A stretch of DNA of 64,000 bases, from assembly GCA_934122085.1 (NCBI GenBank), contig CAKOVS010000005.1, positions 84,307 through 148,306 of the forward strand. The letters run 5' to 3'. This stretch comes from an uncultured Clostridia bacterium (GTDB taxonomy: Bacteria > Bacillota > Clostridia > TANB77 > CAG-508). Positions 35,551 through 44,364 of the stretch are shown here, one piece after another. The notes below the pieces were generated by a model. It did not search any database. It was not told the DNA's origin and saw only the letters and a list, made by a program, of their open reading frames with translations. A program made the position numbers and the translations under genes. The stretch's first letter is position 1, and each line of letters opens with the position of its first letter.

Positions 35551-35592
35551 AAATATGCAGAGTGTGATATTATCATGCTCTGCATATTTTTT
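35551..35592 (+). terminator. Terminator of the foreign gene
   Basis: AAATATGCAGAG pairs with CTCTGCATATTT, followed by a T-tract. It also abuts the stop of the convergent gene 35591-35941. Confidence 0.88.
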
Positions 35593-35941
35593 AAATTTCT
35601 GTAATTTTCATATTATATTTATCTTCAAAAACTTTCTTTTTAGTAATATATTCTTTTGTTCTAATACCTTTAACATCAATAACATCATAAGAATTATCAG
35701 TATTAAAAACAATAAAATCAGCTTTATATTTTAAACCAGGTGCAAGCATAAAAGTAGGCTGTAAGCAAAAGCCATTAATCTCTTTTGCCTGTAATTTCAA
35801 TTTTAATTCACAATAATAATCAGCTTCTTTTTTACTATCAAAAGTATGACCATCAATAGAAGTCTTATTTGCTCTATATTTACTTTTTTTTATTTTATTA
35901 TTAGCAAAATTTTTATAATCTTCAATACTCCAACGTTCCAT
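35591..35941 (-). CDS. DUF1064 family protein, phage-type nuclease-like
   Basis: 116 aa. It matches the DUF1064 layout seen in phage replication regions: N-terminal NKIKKSKYRANKT, then FDSKKEADYYCELKLKLQ, LQPTFMLAPG and KYKADFIVF...YDVIDVKG. E-K...D...DVK is the spacing of a PD-(D/E)xK nuclease core (Holliday-junction-resolvase-like). It stands alone without other phage genes, so it is either a domesticated gene or a remnant. Confidence 0.78.
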   Translation of the reverse strand: MERWSIEDYKNFANNKIKKSKYRANKTSIDGHTFDSKKEADYYCELKLKLQAKEINGFCLQPTFMLAPGLKYKADFIVFNTDNSYDVIDVKGIRTKEYITKKKVFEDKYNMKITEI

Positions 35942-36056
35942 TTTTTCTCCAATCTGTAAAAATAATATCTTTAAAATTATATATTAAAAGATAAAGAAAT
36001 TCAATAAAAACAGAAAAAACTTGTCGAAATATTTTTTTGAAAGTATAGTCAGTTTA

Positions 36057-36084
36057 TTGACAAAGATATATTAAATATGATAAT
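36057..36084 (+). promoter_or_regulatory. Promoter of the acyl-CoA synthetase gene
   Basis: TTGACA, 16-base spacer, GATAAT. Confidence 0.6.
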
Positions 36085-36135
36085 CTAGTATTGAAAACTA
36101 GATTAATTTTTGGTTTTATGAAAGGAAGAATAAAT

Positions 36136-37854
36136 ATGGAAAGATATTTTGAATCAGTAAACTGTAAAAATATAAAAGAAATTGTATATAATTCAGCAAA
36201 AAAATTTGCTGAAAATGTAGCATTTGTAATAAAACATAAAAATGAGAAAAAAGAAGTAAGATATGAAAGCATAACATACAAAAAATTATTACAAGATGTT
36301 AATGAATTTGGAACAAAATTATATGATATGGGATTAAAAAACAAAAGAGTAGCAATTGTTGGAAGAAACAGATATGAATGGGTAGTAGCACATCTATCAA
36401 ATCTATTAGGAGGAATTGTTTCAATACCATTAGACAAAGAATTGCAAGTTGATGAGTTAGAAAGTTGTTTAGAAAGAAGTAAAGCAGATGTTATAGTATT
36501 TGATGAAAAATACATTGAAAATATAGAAAAAATAAAACAAAATAAAAAAACAAATTTACAAGAATATATTTGTATGACAGAACAAGAAGGATATAAAAAT
36601 TTCTGGACATTAAAAAAAGAAGGTGCAGAAATATTAAAAAATGGAAACAATGAATATGTAAATTGTGAAATAGATAATGATAAAATGGCAATATTATTAT
36701 TCACATCTGGAACAACATCAAAATCAAAAGCTGTAATGCTATCAAACACAAACATAGCATCAAATGTTTATTCAATGTTATTAGTTGAAGATATGAGATC
36801 AACAGACAATAATTTAGCATTTTTACCATTCCACCATATATTTGGATCAACATGTATGATAGTAATGATTGCAATTGGAGCCAAAACAGCATTTCCAGAT
36901 GGATTAAGATATGTAGCACAAAATTTAAAAGAATATCAAATATCTATATTTGTAGGAGTCCCATTATTAGTTGAGGCAATTTATAAAAATATAGAAAAAG
37001 AAATAGAGAAAAAAGGAAAAACAAAACTTATAAATAATGCAAAAAAATTAAGTAATTGCTTATTAAAACTACACATTGATGTTAGGAGAAAACTATTTAA
37101 AGATGTAATAGATGCACTTGGTGGAAGAATGAGATTTATAATTTCAGGAGGAGCACCATTAGACAAGAAAGTTGCACAAGGATTTAATGAATTAGGAATT
37201 GAAGTTGTTCAAGGATATGGGCTAACAGAAACATCACCAGTTATATCTGCTGAAAATGCAAAAAAGAAAAGATATGGTTCAATAGGATTTCCTATGGAAA
37301 ATGTAGAAGTTGAAATAATAAATAAAGATGAAAATGGAATTGGAGAAATACGTGTAAAAGGACCTAATGTAATGTTAGGATATTATGAAAATGAAGAAGC
37401 AACTAAAAAAGTTATGAAAGATGGATGGTTTTATACAGGAGATTTAGCATATAGAGATAAAGACGGATTTATCTTTTTAACAGGACGTCAAAAAGATATG
37501 ATAGTTTTAAAAAATGGTAAAAAAGTATTTCCAGAAGAATTAGAAACATTAATTAATAGATTAGATTTAGTAAAAGAATGTATTGTTTATGGAATGCCAG
37601 ATGAAAAAGATAAAAATGATTTAAAACTATCAGTAAAAATTGTTTATGATAAGAAAATAGCTGAAGAAAAATATTCAGGAAAATCAGAAGGAGAATTATA
37701 TCAAATTTTATGGGAGAAAGTAAAAGAAATCAATAAAACATTCCCACCATATAAATATATAAAAAATATGATTTTAACAGATGAAGAATTAATAAAAACA
37801 ACAACTCAAAAAGTAAAAAGAAATGAAGAAATAAAAAGAATTTTGGGAAAATAG
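36136..37854 (+). CDS. AMP-forming acyl-CoA synthetase (long-chain fatty acid CoA ligase type)
   Basis: ATG 36136 was chosen for GAAAGGAAG nine bases upstream; in-frame codons further up overlap the promoter region. 572 aa. It activates a carboxylic acid as acyl-AMP, then acyl-CoA. The P-loop is LLFTSGTTSKSKAVMLS (about 188-204), with GYGLTETSPVIS, the Asp of GWFYTGDLAYRDKDGF, and the C-terminal GRQKDMIVLKNGKKVFPEEL. Fatty acid is the likeliest substrate by similarity to FadD-like proteins; chain length cannot be deduced. Confidence 0.9.
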   Translation: MERYFESVNCKNIKEIVYNSAKKFAENVAFVIKHKNEKKEVRYESITYKKLLQDVNEFGTKLYDMGLKNKRVAIVGRNRYEWVVAHLSNLLGGIVSIPLDKELQVDELESCLERSKADVIVFDEKYIENIEKIKQNKKTNLQEYICMTEQEGYKNFWTLKKEGAEILKNGNNEYVNCEIDNDKMAILLFTSGTTSKSKAVMLSNTNIASNVYSMLLVEDMRSTDNNLAFLPFHHIFGSTCMIVMIAIGAKTAFPDGLRYVAQNLKEYQISIFVGVPLLVEAIYKNIEKEIEKKGKTKLINNAKKLSNCLLKLHIDVRRKLFKDVIDALGGRMRFIISGGAPLDKKVAQGFNELGIEVVQGYGLTETSPVISAENAKKKRYGSIGFPMENVEVEIINKDENGIGEIRVKGPNVMLGYYENEEATKKVMKDGWFYTGDLAYRDKDGFIFLTGRQKDMIVLKNGKKVFPEELETLINRLDLVKECIVYGMPDEKDKNDLKLSVKIVYDKKIAEEKYSGKSEGELYQILWEKVKEINKTFPPYKYIKNMILTDEELIKTTTQKVKRNEEIKRILGK

Positions 37855-37882
37855 AAATATTATATGTAAAAAATAAATATAA

Positions 37883-37921
37883 AAAACATAAGACTTTTTT
37901 CGATAAAGGTCTTATGTTTTT
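37883..37921 (+). terminator. Terminator of the acyl-CoA synthetase gene
   Basis: AAAACATAAGACTTTT pairs with AAAGGTCTTATGTTTT. The T-tract continues into repeat copy 3. Confidence 0.8.
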
Positions 37922-38007
37922 ATATAGTAGGAAAGTTTTCTGTACTAGATAAATATGGCGAGTCTAAAATTTTCATTTGATATAAAATCTTAGACTCGCT
38001 TTTTTTT
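37921..38007 (+). repeat. Dispersed two-hairpin element, copy 3 (internally deleted)
   Basis: Same ends as the full element (TATATAGTAGG ... ACTCGCTTTTTT) but the palindromic core of hairpin 1 has collapsed to GAAAGTTTTC and part of the left arm of hairpin 2 is missing. Deletions inside palindromes suggest decay by replication slippage. Confidence 0.85.
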
Positions 38008-38034
38008 AATTTAAATATTTGTATGATTATAATT

Positions 38035-39075
38035 TTATAAATTAAAATTTAAAAATGGCATAATATTCATAAATATCCAAGTATATAATGCAGAAAAACA
38101 AGCTTGCATAACTTTTCCTAAGATATATGGTGTAATTGACAAATCTGTTTTTGAAATACAACTCCAAACTTGAAGTAAGACTGAAATGCCACCTAATCCA
38201 AGAAGAAAAGAAGCAATAATTATATTTATAGAAATATTTTTTTCAGGAATATTACAAATTATATTTAGCCCATTGGTTAATTCTATAATTCCAGATATAA
38301 AACCAGAATAAAATGATTGAGGGATTCTAAAAAAATTAAATATAGGTTTCATAAAATAACAAGATATAGTAAGCAAATTACTTGTTTTTAAAATAGAAAG
38401 TATAACAGAAAACAAAACAACAAAGCCACCAATCATTAAAATAGTATTCGTTGAATTTTTTATGCTATTTCCAATAATCTCTCCCAAACTAGATAATTTT
38501 ATAGTTCTGTTTTTTATATTTGATGAACTACTAATAAAGTTTGTAGAATCATTTTTCTTCCAAAAACGAAATAAGAAGCCAACAGAAATAGATGCAAGTA
38601 AGTGAGTGAAAAGTAGTAAAAAACCAATAGTAGAATTTCCAAATAAACTTATTCCAACACTTCCAATTATAAATAAAGGACCAGAATTATTTGTAAAGCT
38701 AAGTAAACGCTCACATTCTACTTTAGAACAAATATTATTTTGTCTAAAATTAGCTGCAATTTTAGCTCCCATAGGGTAGCCACTTAAAATTCCCATAATA
38801 AAAGCAAAACTTCCTTCACCTCTAATGTTAAAAAGTGGTTTCATAAATTTATTTAATAATTTTCCTAAATAATATGTAAAGTTTGTATAGGAAAGTAACT
38901 CAGTAGCAACAAAAAAAGGAAATAAAGAAGGAACAACAGAATTTGCCCATAAAACTAAACCATTTTTGGCAGCTTTTAAATTAGAATTAGAAAAAACAAC
39001 AAGACATATGGTAAAAAAAACTAATATAAAAGGTAAAATAAAATTTTTTAATTTTACTATTTTGAATTTATACAT
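38035..39075 (-). CDS. ylbJ: Sporulation integral membrane protein YlbJ
   Basis: ATG 39075 was chosen for GGAGG nine bases upstream; an earlier in-frame TTG overlaps that site. 346 aa with 8-9 hydrophobic segments. The nucleoside-transporter-gate-like blocks WANSVVPSLFPFFVATELL and FAFIMGILSGYPMGAKIAA, plus SFTNNSGPLFIIGSVG, are typical of YlbJ, a protein made under SigE and needed for heat-resistant spores. It is consistent with sleB and spoIIM elsewhere in the window. Confidence 0.88.
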   Translation of the reverse strand: MYKFKIVKLKNFILPFILVFFTICLVVFSNSNLKAAKNGLVLWANSVVPSLFPFFVATELLSYTNFTYYLGKLLNKFMKPLFNIRGEGSFAFIMGILSGYPMGAKIAANFRQNNICSKVECERLLSFTNNSGPLFIIGSVGISLFGNSTIGFLLLFTHLLASISVGFLFRFWKKNDSTNFISSSSNIKNRTIKLSSLGEIIGNSIKNSTNTILMIGGFVVLFSVILSILKTSNLLTISCYFMKPIFNFFRIPQSFYSGFISGIIELTNGLNIICNIPEKNISINIIIASFLLGLGGISVLLQVWSCISKTDLSITPYILGKVMQACFSALYTWIFMNIMPFLNFNL

Positions 39076-39206
39076 AATAGAGACCTCCAACTTTTAGTAC
39101 AAAATATTCTTTTATAAAAATATTATGATTAAGGAACTACAGAAATGCTGAAAATTGATTAATTTAATTACTACGAAAAAATGTTCGAAAAATTTTAAAA
39201 ATAGTA

Positions 39207-39235
39207 TTGACAATTTGTCAAATAAGATATAAAAT
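39207..39235 (+). promoter_or_regulatory. Promoter of the YgjP-like peptidase gene
   Basis: TTGACA, 17-base spacer, TAAAAT. The -35 box is part of the palindrome TTGACAATTTGTCAA, a possible operator. Confidence 0.65.
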
Positions 39236-39282
39236 AGCATCAACAAAAGCGAACAAGAGTTCAAAATAAGGAGGAATTTTAG

Positions 39283-39969
39283 ATGAGTATATTTGGAAAA
39301 AGAAACAATGTAATAACATACACAGTAAATAAGGCAACAAATAGAGATATGTATATAACAATTCAAAATGGTGAAGTTATTGTAAATGCACCTTGGTATT
39401 TTACACAAAATAAAATCCAAGCAGTAGTTGAAGAAAAGAAAAATTGGATTTTAAGTAAAATAAACGAATATCAACAAAATAGTTCAAATATGCAATCTGT
39501 AAAAATATTTGGAAAAAATTATGATTTAAAAGTTGTATATTCAAATATTGATACTCCAGAATTAAATATAGAAGAAAATTATGAAATAAAAATAATATTA
39601 CCAAATAAATATAGAAAAATAGGAAACAAACAAATTTTAAAAATGTCAATAAATAAAATGTATGAACAAATAGCAAAAAAAGAAATAGACAATATAATGG
39701 AAAAAATAAGATTAATGCTAGGAATTGCACCAGAAGATTATTTTATAGAACAATTAGATGATGAAATTGCAAAATGTACATCAAAAAAAGAAATCATAAT
39801 TTCACCTGAAATTATACAATTCAAAAGAGAAACAATTGAATATGTGATAGCACACGAATTTTGTCATTTAAAATATAAAACACATTGTAAAAGTTTTAAT
39901 GATATAATGGAAGAAAATTTCGAAAATTACATAAGAATTGAAAATGAATTAAGTGGATATAAATTTTAA
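39283..39969 (+). CDS. YgjP-like (SprT/M48-type) metallopeptidase domain protein
   Basis: ATG follows AAGGAGGAA; 228 aa. The C-terminal zinc motif EYVIAHEFCHLKYKTHCKSF (about 187-206) has HExxH with a third His further on, as in the DUF45/YgjP family. The N-terminal half is beta-rich. No signal peptide, so it is cytosolic. Its biological substrate is unknown. A palindromic promoter element suggests individual regulation. Confidence 0.85.
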   Translation: MSIFGKRNNVITYTVNKATNRDMYITIQNGEVIVNAPWYFTQNKIQAVVEEKKNWILSKINEYQQNSSNMQSVKIFGKNYDLKVVYSNIDTPELNIEENYEIKIILPNKYRKIGNKQILKMSINKMYEQIAKKEIDNIMEKIRLMLGIAPEDYFIEQLDDEIAKCTSKKEIIISPEIIQFKRETIEYVIAHEFCHLKYKTHCKSFNDIMEENFENYIRIENELSGYKF

Positions 39970-40024
39970 AATTATATCCGCTTTTTAGAACATTGATAAT
40001 CGTATAAAAAATGTCTATTAGCTA

Positions 40025-40053
40025 TTGCAAATTAAAATTAAGTGTGCTAATAT
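40025..40053 (+). promoter_or_regulatory. Promoter of tRNA-Gln and cyclophilin
   Basis: TTGCAA, 17-base spacer, TAATAT, ending 20 bases before the tRNA. Confidence 0.6.
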
Positions 40054-40073
40054 AAGTATGAATTAATTCATAT

Positions 40074-40148
40074 TGGGGCATCGCCAAGCGGTAAGGCATC
40101 GGACTCTGACTCCGACATTCCTGTGTTCGAATCACAGTGCCCCAGCCA
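40074..40148 (+). tRNA. tRNA-Gln(CTG)
   Basis: Acceptor TGGGGCA pairs with TGCCCCA, the D arm is GCC-AAGCGGTAA-GGC, the anticodon stem TCGGA/TCCGA holds loop CTCTGAC (anticodon CTG), the T arm is CTGTG-TTCGAAT-CACAG, and GCCA closes the 3' end. The cyclophilin gene begins 38 bp downstream with no terminator between, so one transcript probably carries both. Confidence 0.95.
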
Positions 40149-40186
40149 AAATAAATTTTAAAAAATTTATTGGAGGTGAGAACATA

Positions 40187-40807
40187 ATGAAAAAAAGGTA
40201 TATAATTATAGGAATAATAATTGGAATTATAATAATAGGAGGAATTATTGCAATGATAATAAATAATTCAAAAAAAGAAAATATAAATCAAGATGAAGAT
40301 AAATATTCAAAAGGAACACATCATGCGCAAATAACAATAAAAGATTATGGAACAATAAATGTAGAATTATATGCAGATATTGCACCAATTACAGTGGCAA
40401 ACTTTGCAAAATTGGTAAATGAAGGTTTTTATAATGGATTAACATTTCATAGAATCATATCAGGATTTATGATTCAAGGTGGAGATCCAAATGGTAATGG
40501 AACTGGTGGAAGTGATGAAAATATAAAAGGTGAATTTGCACAAAATGGTGTAAAGAATACACTTTCTCATACTAGAGGTGTAATTTCAATGGCAAGATCA
40601 ATGGCTTATAATAGTGCTAGTTCACAATTTTTTATAATGCATAAAGATTATACTGGATTAGATGGAGCATATGCTGCATTTGGTAAAGTAACAAGTGGAA
40701 TTGAAATTGTAGACAAAATATGTGAAGATGTAAAAGTAGAAGATGATAATGGTACAGTATTAAAAGAAAATCAACCAGTTATAGAAAAAATAGAAATGAT
40801 AGATTAA
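40187..40807 (+). CDS. Membrane-anchored peptidyl-prolyl isomerase, cyclophilin type
   Basis: ATG 40187 was chosen for GGAGGTGAG upstream; the open frame before it runs through the tRNA. 206 aa. An N-terminal helix (IIIGIIIGIIIIGGIIAMII) anchors the protein, putting the cyclophilin domain outside. Catalytic landmarks are FHRIISGFMIQGGDP (Arg), SQFFIMHKDY and LDGAYAAFGKV. It would assist folding of exported proteins. Confidence 0.92.
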   Translation: MKKRYIIIGIIIGIIIIGGIIAMIINNSKKENINQDEDKYSKGTHHAQITIKDYGTINVELYADIAPITVANFAKLVNEGFYNGLTFHRIISGFMIQGGDPNGNGTGGSDENIKGEFAQNGVKNTLSHTRGVISMARSMAYNSASSQFFIMHKDYTGLDGAYAAFGKVTSGIEIVDKICEDVKVEDDNGTVLKENQPVIEKIEMID

Positions 40808-40857
40808 AAAAAACTCATAGATATATTCTAATAAAGAATTATACCTATGAGTTTTTT
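40808..40857 (+). terminator. Terminator of the cyclophilin gene
   Basis: AAAAACTCATAG pairs with CTATGAGTTTTTT. Confidence 0.8.
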
Positions 40858-40954
40858 CTTCATTTATTATAAAATAACTTGTAAAAATAATATATTTAGT
40901 GTACAATAATCATGGAAAAAAATAAATATAAATAATATAAAATAAGTCAGAAAG

Positions 40955-41000
40955 AAAGGAGAAATTCGTATAACAAAATAAATTATACGAGTAAAACAAA
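40955..41000 (+). promoter_or_regulatory. Structured translation start of the FemABX gene
   Basis: AAAGGAG (40955-40961) is 39 bases before the ATG at 41001. TCGTATAA (40966-40973) and TTATACGA (40983-40990) form a perfect 8-bp stem between them; looping it out leaves about 14 bases. There is no closer SD. Confidence 0.55.
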
Positions 41001-42056
41001 ATGAGAATAGTAACAGATGAGAAAGATAGACAATCATATAAAGAATTTTTAGAAAAACATGAAAGGTGTAATTTTCAACAATCACCAGAATGGGCAAAAG
41101 TAAAAGGAAATTGGATAAATGAAATAGTATTAGCAGAAGATGAAAGCGGAAAAATAATTGGAGCAGTAAGTATTTTAATAAGAAAAATACCTATTTTTGG
41201 AAATATAATGTATTCATCAAGAGGACCAACATGTGATATACATGATATATCTGTAATGAAACAATTAACAGACGGAATCAAAGAATTAGCAAAAAAATAT
41301 AAAGCAATTGTATATAAAGCAGAACCAGATATTTTAAGTAGTGATGAAGAATATAAAAAGATAGTAACAAGTTTAGGATATAAAATAAAAGATGATGCCA
41401 AAAATTTTAGAGAAGAAATTCAACCAAGATATGTATTTAGATTAGATATAAAAAATAAAACAGAAGATGAAATTTTTGCAGGATTTCATTCAAAAACAAG
41501 ATATAATGTACGTTTAGCAATAAAAAAAGGTGTTGAAGTAAAAGAAGGAACAAGAGAAGATTTAAAAGATTTTCATAAAATAATGGTTGAAACAGGAGAA
41601 AGAGATGGATTTATAATAAGACCATTATCATATTTTGAGAAAATGTATGATGAAATGGCTCCAGAACATATGAAATTATTAATGGCATATCATGATGGAA
41701 AGCCAATATCAGGAGTAATACCAATTTTCTATGGTAATAAAACATGGTATTTATATGGTGCTAGTAGTAATGAACATAGAAATTTAATGCCAAATTATTT
41801 ATTACAATGGGAAATGATAAAGATGGCAATAGCAAGAAAAGATGATGTGTATGACTTTAGAGGAGTTTCAGGAGTTGTAGACGAAAATCACCCACAATAT
41901 GGATTATATAGATTTAAAAAAGGATTTGGAGCAACATTCACAGAATTTGTAGGGGAAGTTTATATTCCATTTAAACCATTTACTTATTCTTTATATAAAT
42001 TTTCTGAAAAAACATTCAGAAATTTAAGAGGATTAAAAACAAGATTTAAAAAATAA
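41001..42056 (+). CDS. FemABX-family peptidyltransferase
   Basis: 351 aa. FemABX enzymes add amino acids from aminoacyl-tRNA to the peptidoglycan stem peptide to build interpeptide bridges. Visible family blocks are CNFQQSPEWAKVKGNW, FHSKTRYNVRLAIKKGV (about 159-175), LYGASSNEHRNLMPNYLLQW and LYRFKKGFGATFTEFVGE. It is followed 34 bp later by alanine racemase, a fitting cell-wall pair. Which residue it adds cannot be read from sequence. Confidence 0.9.
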   Translation: MRIVTDEKDRQSYKEFLEKHERCNFQQSPEWAKVKGNWINEIVLAEDESGKIIGAVSILIRKIPIFGNIMYSSRGPTCDIHDISVMKQLTDGIKELAKKYKAIVYKAEPDILSSDEEYKKIVTSLGYKIKDDAKNFREEIQPRYVFRLDIKNKTEDEIFAGFHSKTRYNVRLAIKKGVEVKEGTREDLKDFHKIMVETGERDGFIIRPLSYFEKMYDEMAPEHMKLLMAYHDGKPISGVIPIFYGNKTWYLYGASSNEHRNLMPNYLLQWEMIKMAIARKDDVYDFRGVSGVVDENHPQYGLYRFKKGFGATFTEFVGEVYIPFKPFTYSLYKFSEKTFRNLRGLKTRFKK

Positions 42057-42090
42057 AAGGTGCAATTAATGATCGAGAGGAAGAAAAATA

Positions 42091-43209
42091 TTGAAAGAGC
42101 TATTAGTAGAAAAAAGTAAAATAAAAAATAATTTAAAAATAATTAATAATATAATAAATAAAAATGGAAAAAATGATAATGGAGAAAAAGTAAAATTAAT
42201 AGCAGTTGTAAAAGGAAATGGATATGGATTAGATTTAGTTCAATATTCAAAATTTCTTGCTGATAATGGTGTAAAAATGTTTGCAGTTGCAACAGTTGAA
42301 GAAGCTTTAGAATTAAGAAAAGGTGGAATAAAAGAAGATATATTAATGATGTCATCTACAGCTGTAAAAGAAGATATCCAAAAAATGTTGGATAAAAATA
42401 TTATTTTAACAATAGGATCTAAAGAAGCAGGAGATGCAGTAAATGAATTAGCACAAAATAAAAAAGCTAGAGTGCATCTAAAAATAGATACCGGATTTGG
42501 AAGATATGGATTTATATATACTGAAAAAGAAAAAATGGTAGAAAATATTAAACAGTGGAATAACATACAAATAGAAGGAACATTTTCACACCTTTCATTA
42601 GCATTTTTTGGAAATGGAAAAGAAGCACAAGAACAATTTAGTAGATTTATAGATTGTGTAGAAGTATTGAAAAAAGAAAAAATTGATACAGGAATGTTGC
42701 ATATATGTAATTCGTCTGCATTTCTTAGATTTAAAAATATGTATTTACATGCAGTAAGAATTGGATCAGCTCTTTTAGGAAGATTATTGATTCAAAATAC
42801 TTTGGGATTTCAAAGAGTTGGAATATTAAAATCTAATGTTTCCGAAATAAAAACATTACCAAAAGGGTATAATATAGGATATTCAAATTCATATCAAACA
42901 AAAAAAGAAACAAAAGTTGCTATAGTCCCATGTGGATATGCAGATGGATTCAATGTAATAGTTGATAAAGATATGTTTAGAAAAAGAGATAAGATAAGAT
43001 ATATAGTAAGAGATATAAAAAATGCGTTTAAGAAGCAACAAATTTTTGTGAAAATAAATGGAGAAAAGTTCAAAGTTCTTGGAAGAATTGGAATGTTTCA
43101 TGTAACAGTTGATATAACTGGAAAAAATATTAATATTGGAGATGAAGTAATGTTTGAAGTAAGTCCAATGTTAGTAGATAGTAAGGTTGAAAGAAAATAT
43201 ATCGAATAA
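42091..43209 (+). CDS. alr: Alanine racemase
   Basis: TTG start after GAGAGGAAG; 372 aa. It interconverts L- and D-alanine with PLP for peptidoglycan. The PLP lysine is in VVKGNGYGLDLV (about 34-45); the family more often has VVKANAYGHG, so the motif is somewhat divergent. The barrel strand HLKIDTGFGRYGF and the C-terminal catalytic-Tyr region IGYSNSYQTKKETKVAIVP are present. Start and length match the fold. Confidence 0.9.
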   Translation: MKELLVEKSKIKNNLKIINNIINKNGKNDNGEKVKLIAVVKGNGYGLDLVQYSKFLADNGVKMFAVATVEEALELRKGGIKEDILMMSSTAVKEDIQKMLDKNIILTIGSKEAGDAVNELAQNKKARVHLKIDTGFGRYGFIYTEKEKMVENIKQWNNIQIEGTFSHLSLAFFGNGKEAQEQFSRFIDCVEVLKKEKIDTGMLHICNSSAFLRFKNMYLHAVRIGSALLGRLLIQNTLGFQRVGILKSNVSEIKTLPKGYNIGYSNSYQTKKETKVAIVPCGYADGFNVIVDKDMFRKRDKIRYIVRDIKNAFKKQQIFVKINGEKFKVLGRIGMFHVTVDITGKNINIGDEVMFEVSPMLVDSKVERKYIE

Positions 43210-43238
43210 ATATATTTTTCAAAAAGGAGTTTATAAAA

Positions 43239-44312
43239 ATGGAAGAAAAAGAAGATGAAAAATACAGAGTTGTTAATATTAACTTTTTCAAAAAAGTATG
43301 GTATTCAATAACAAAATTTGAAAAATATCCAGAAATGGCAACAGAAGGCCTTGGAAGAGCATTAAAATATTTGGCTATGATGTGTGCATTTATAACAGTA
43401 TTCATGACAATCAGTTCATTTATTGAAATTAAAAAAGTTGTATTCAATTTATCAGAATATATAGAACAAAATATACCAGAGTTTTCTTATGAAAATGGTC
43501 AAATTCAAATGGATACAAAAGAACCAATAATAATTGATAATATTCAATATGATGGAATAAATAGAATTATTATAAATCCATTACTAGAAAATGATGAAGA
43601 AAAAGAAAAATTTGAAGCAGAAAATGATGCAACAGGTGTTACAATATATTTCTTTAAAAATCAAATTGTAATGAGAACAAAAGCTGATAATATAGATACA
43701 AAAATAAGTCCATATACATATAAAGATCTTGTTCAAAATTACGCTGGAAATGATGTTAAATCATTTAGCAAAACGCAATTAATAGAATATATGCATAGTT
43801 CAAAAATGAATAATTTTTATGGAAAATATATAATATCATCATTTATTTCATTATTATTAGTTGAAATTATGATTACATTAATAGATGCATTAGAAATTGC
43901 AGCATTTGGTTGGTTAACAACTATGATAACAAGAATTAGAATAAGGTTTGTTGCAATTTATAATATGGCTGTATATGCATTAACATTACCAATGATATTA
44001 AATATGTTATATATTATAGTAAATTATTTTACAACATTTACTATAAGTTATTTCCAAGTTGCATATATAACAATTGCATATATTTATTTAGCAACAGTAA
44101 TTTTCTTATTAAAAGATGATTTATTAAAGAAGTTGGAAGAAGTAGAAAAAATAAAAAAAGAACAGGAAAAAGTAAGAGAAGAAATAAAAGAGCAGGATGA
44201 AAATAAAGAACCAGAATCTAAAGAAGAAAATGAACCAAAAGATGAAGATAAAACAGATGATGAAAATAAGGATACTCCTAATGATCAAGAACCAGATGGC
44301 TCTGAGGCATAA
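43239..44312 (+). CDS. DUF1189 family membrane protein
   Basis: ATG follows AAAGGAG; 357 aa. One helix near residues 47-66, an external domain of about 120 residues (FSYENGQIQMDTKEPIIID), then four helices from about 195 to 295, and a cytoplasmic Glu/Lys/Asp-rich tail of about 60 residues. The FxFENGxL-like strand followed by paired helices is typical of DUF1189, which has no proven function. It lies in a run with alr and ftsH. Confidence 0.78.
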   Translation: MEEKEDEKYRVVNINFFKKVWYSITKFEKYPEMATEGLGRALKYLAMMCAFITVFMTISSFIEIKKVVFNLSEYIEQNIPEFSYENGQIQMDTKEPIIIDNIQYDGINRIIINPLLENDEEKEKFEAENDATGVTIYFFKNQIVMRTKADNIDTKISPYTYKDLVQNYAGNDVKSFSKTQLIEYMHSSKMNNFYGKYIISSFISLLLVEIMITLIDALEIAAFGWLTTMITRIRIRFVAIYNMAVYALTLPMILNMLYIIVNYFTTFTISYFQVAYITIAYIYLATVIFLLKDDLLKKLEEVEKIKKEQEKVREEIKEQDENKEPESKEENEPKDEDKTDDENKDTPNDQEPDGSEA

Positions 44313-44364
44313 TGGAAATATAGAGGGATATGTATAGTACGGAATTTTAGAAAGGGTTATGAAA

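Noticed and set aside
36091..36135. 15-residue extension of the acyl-CoA synthetase
   Set aside because: No ribosome site; it begins just after the -10 box, whereas ATG 36136 is preceded by GAAAGG.
40073..40186. N-terminal extension of the cyclophilin through the tRNA
   Set aside because: The bases form a complete tRNA-Gln; a good SD precedes the internal ATG at 40187.
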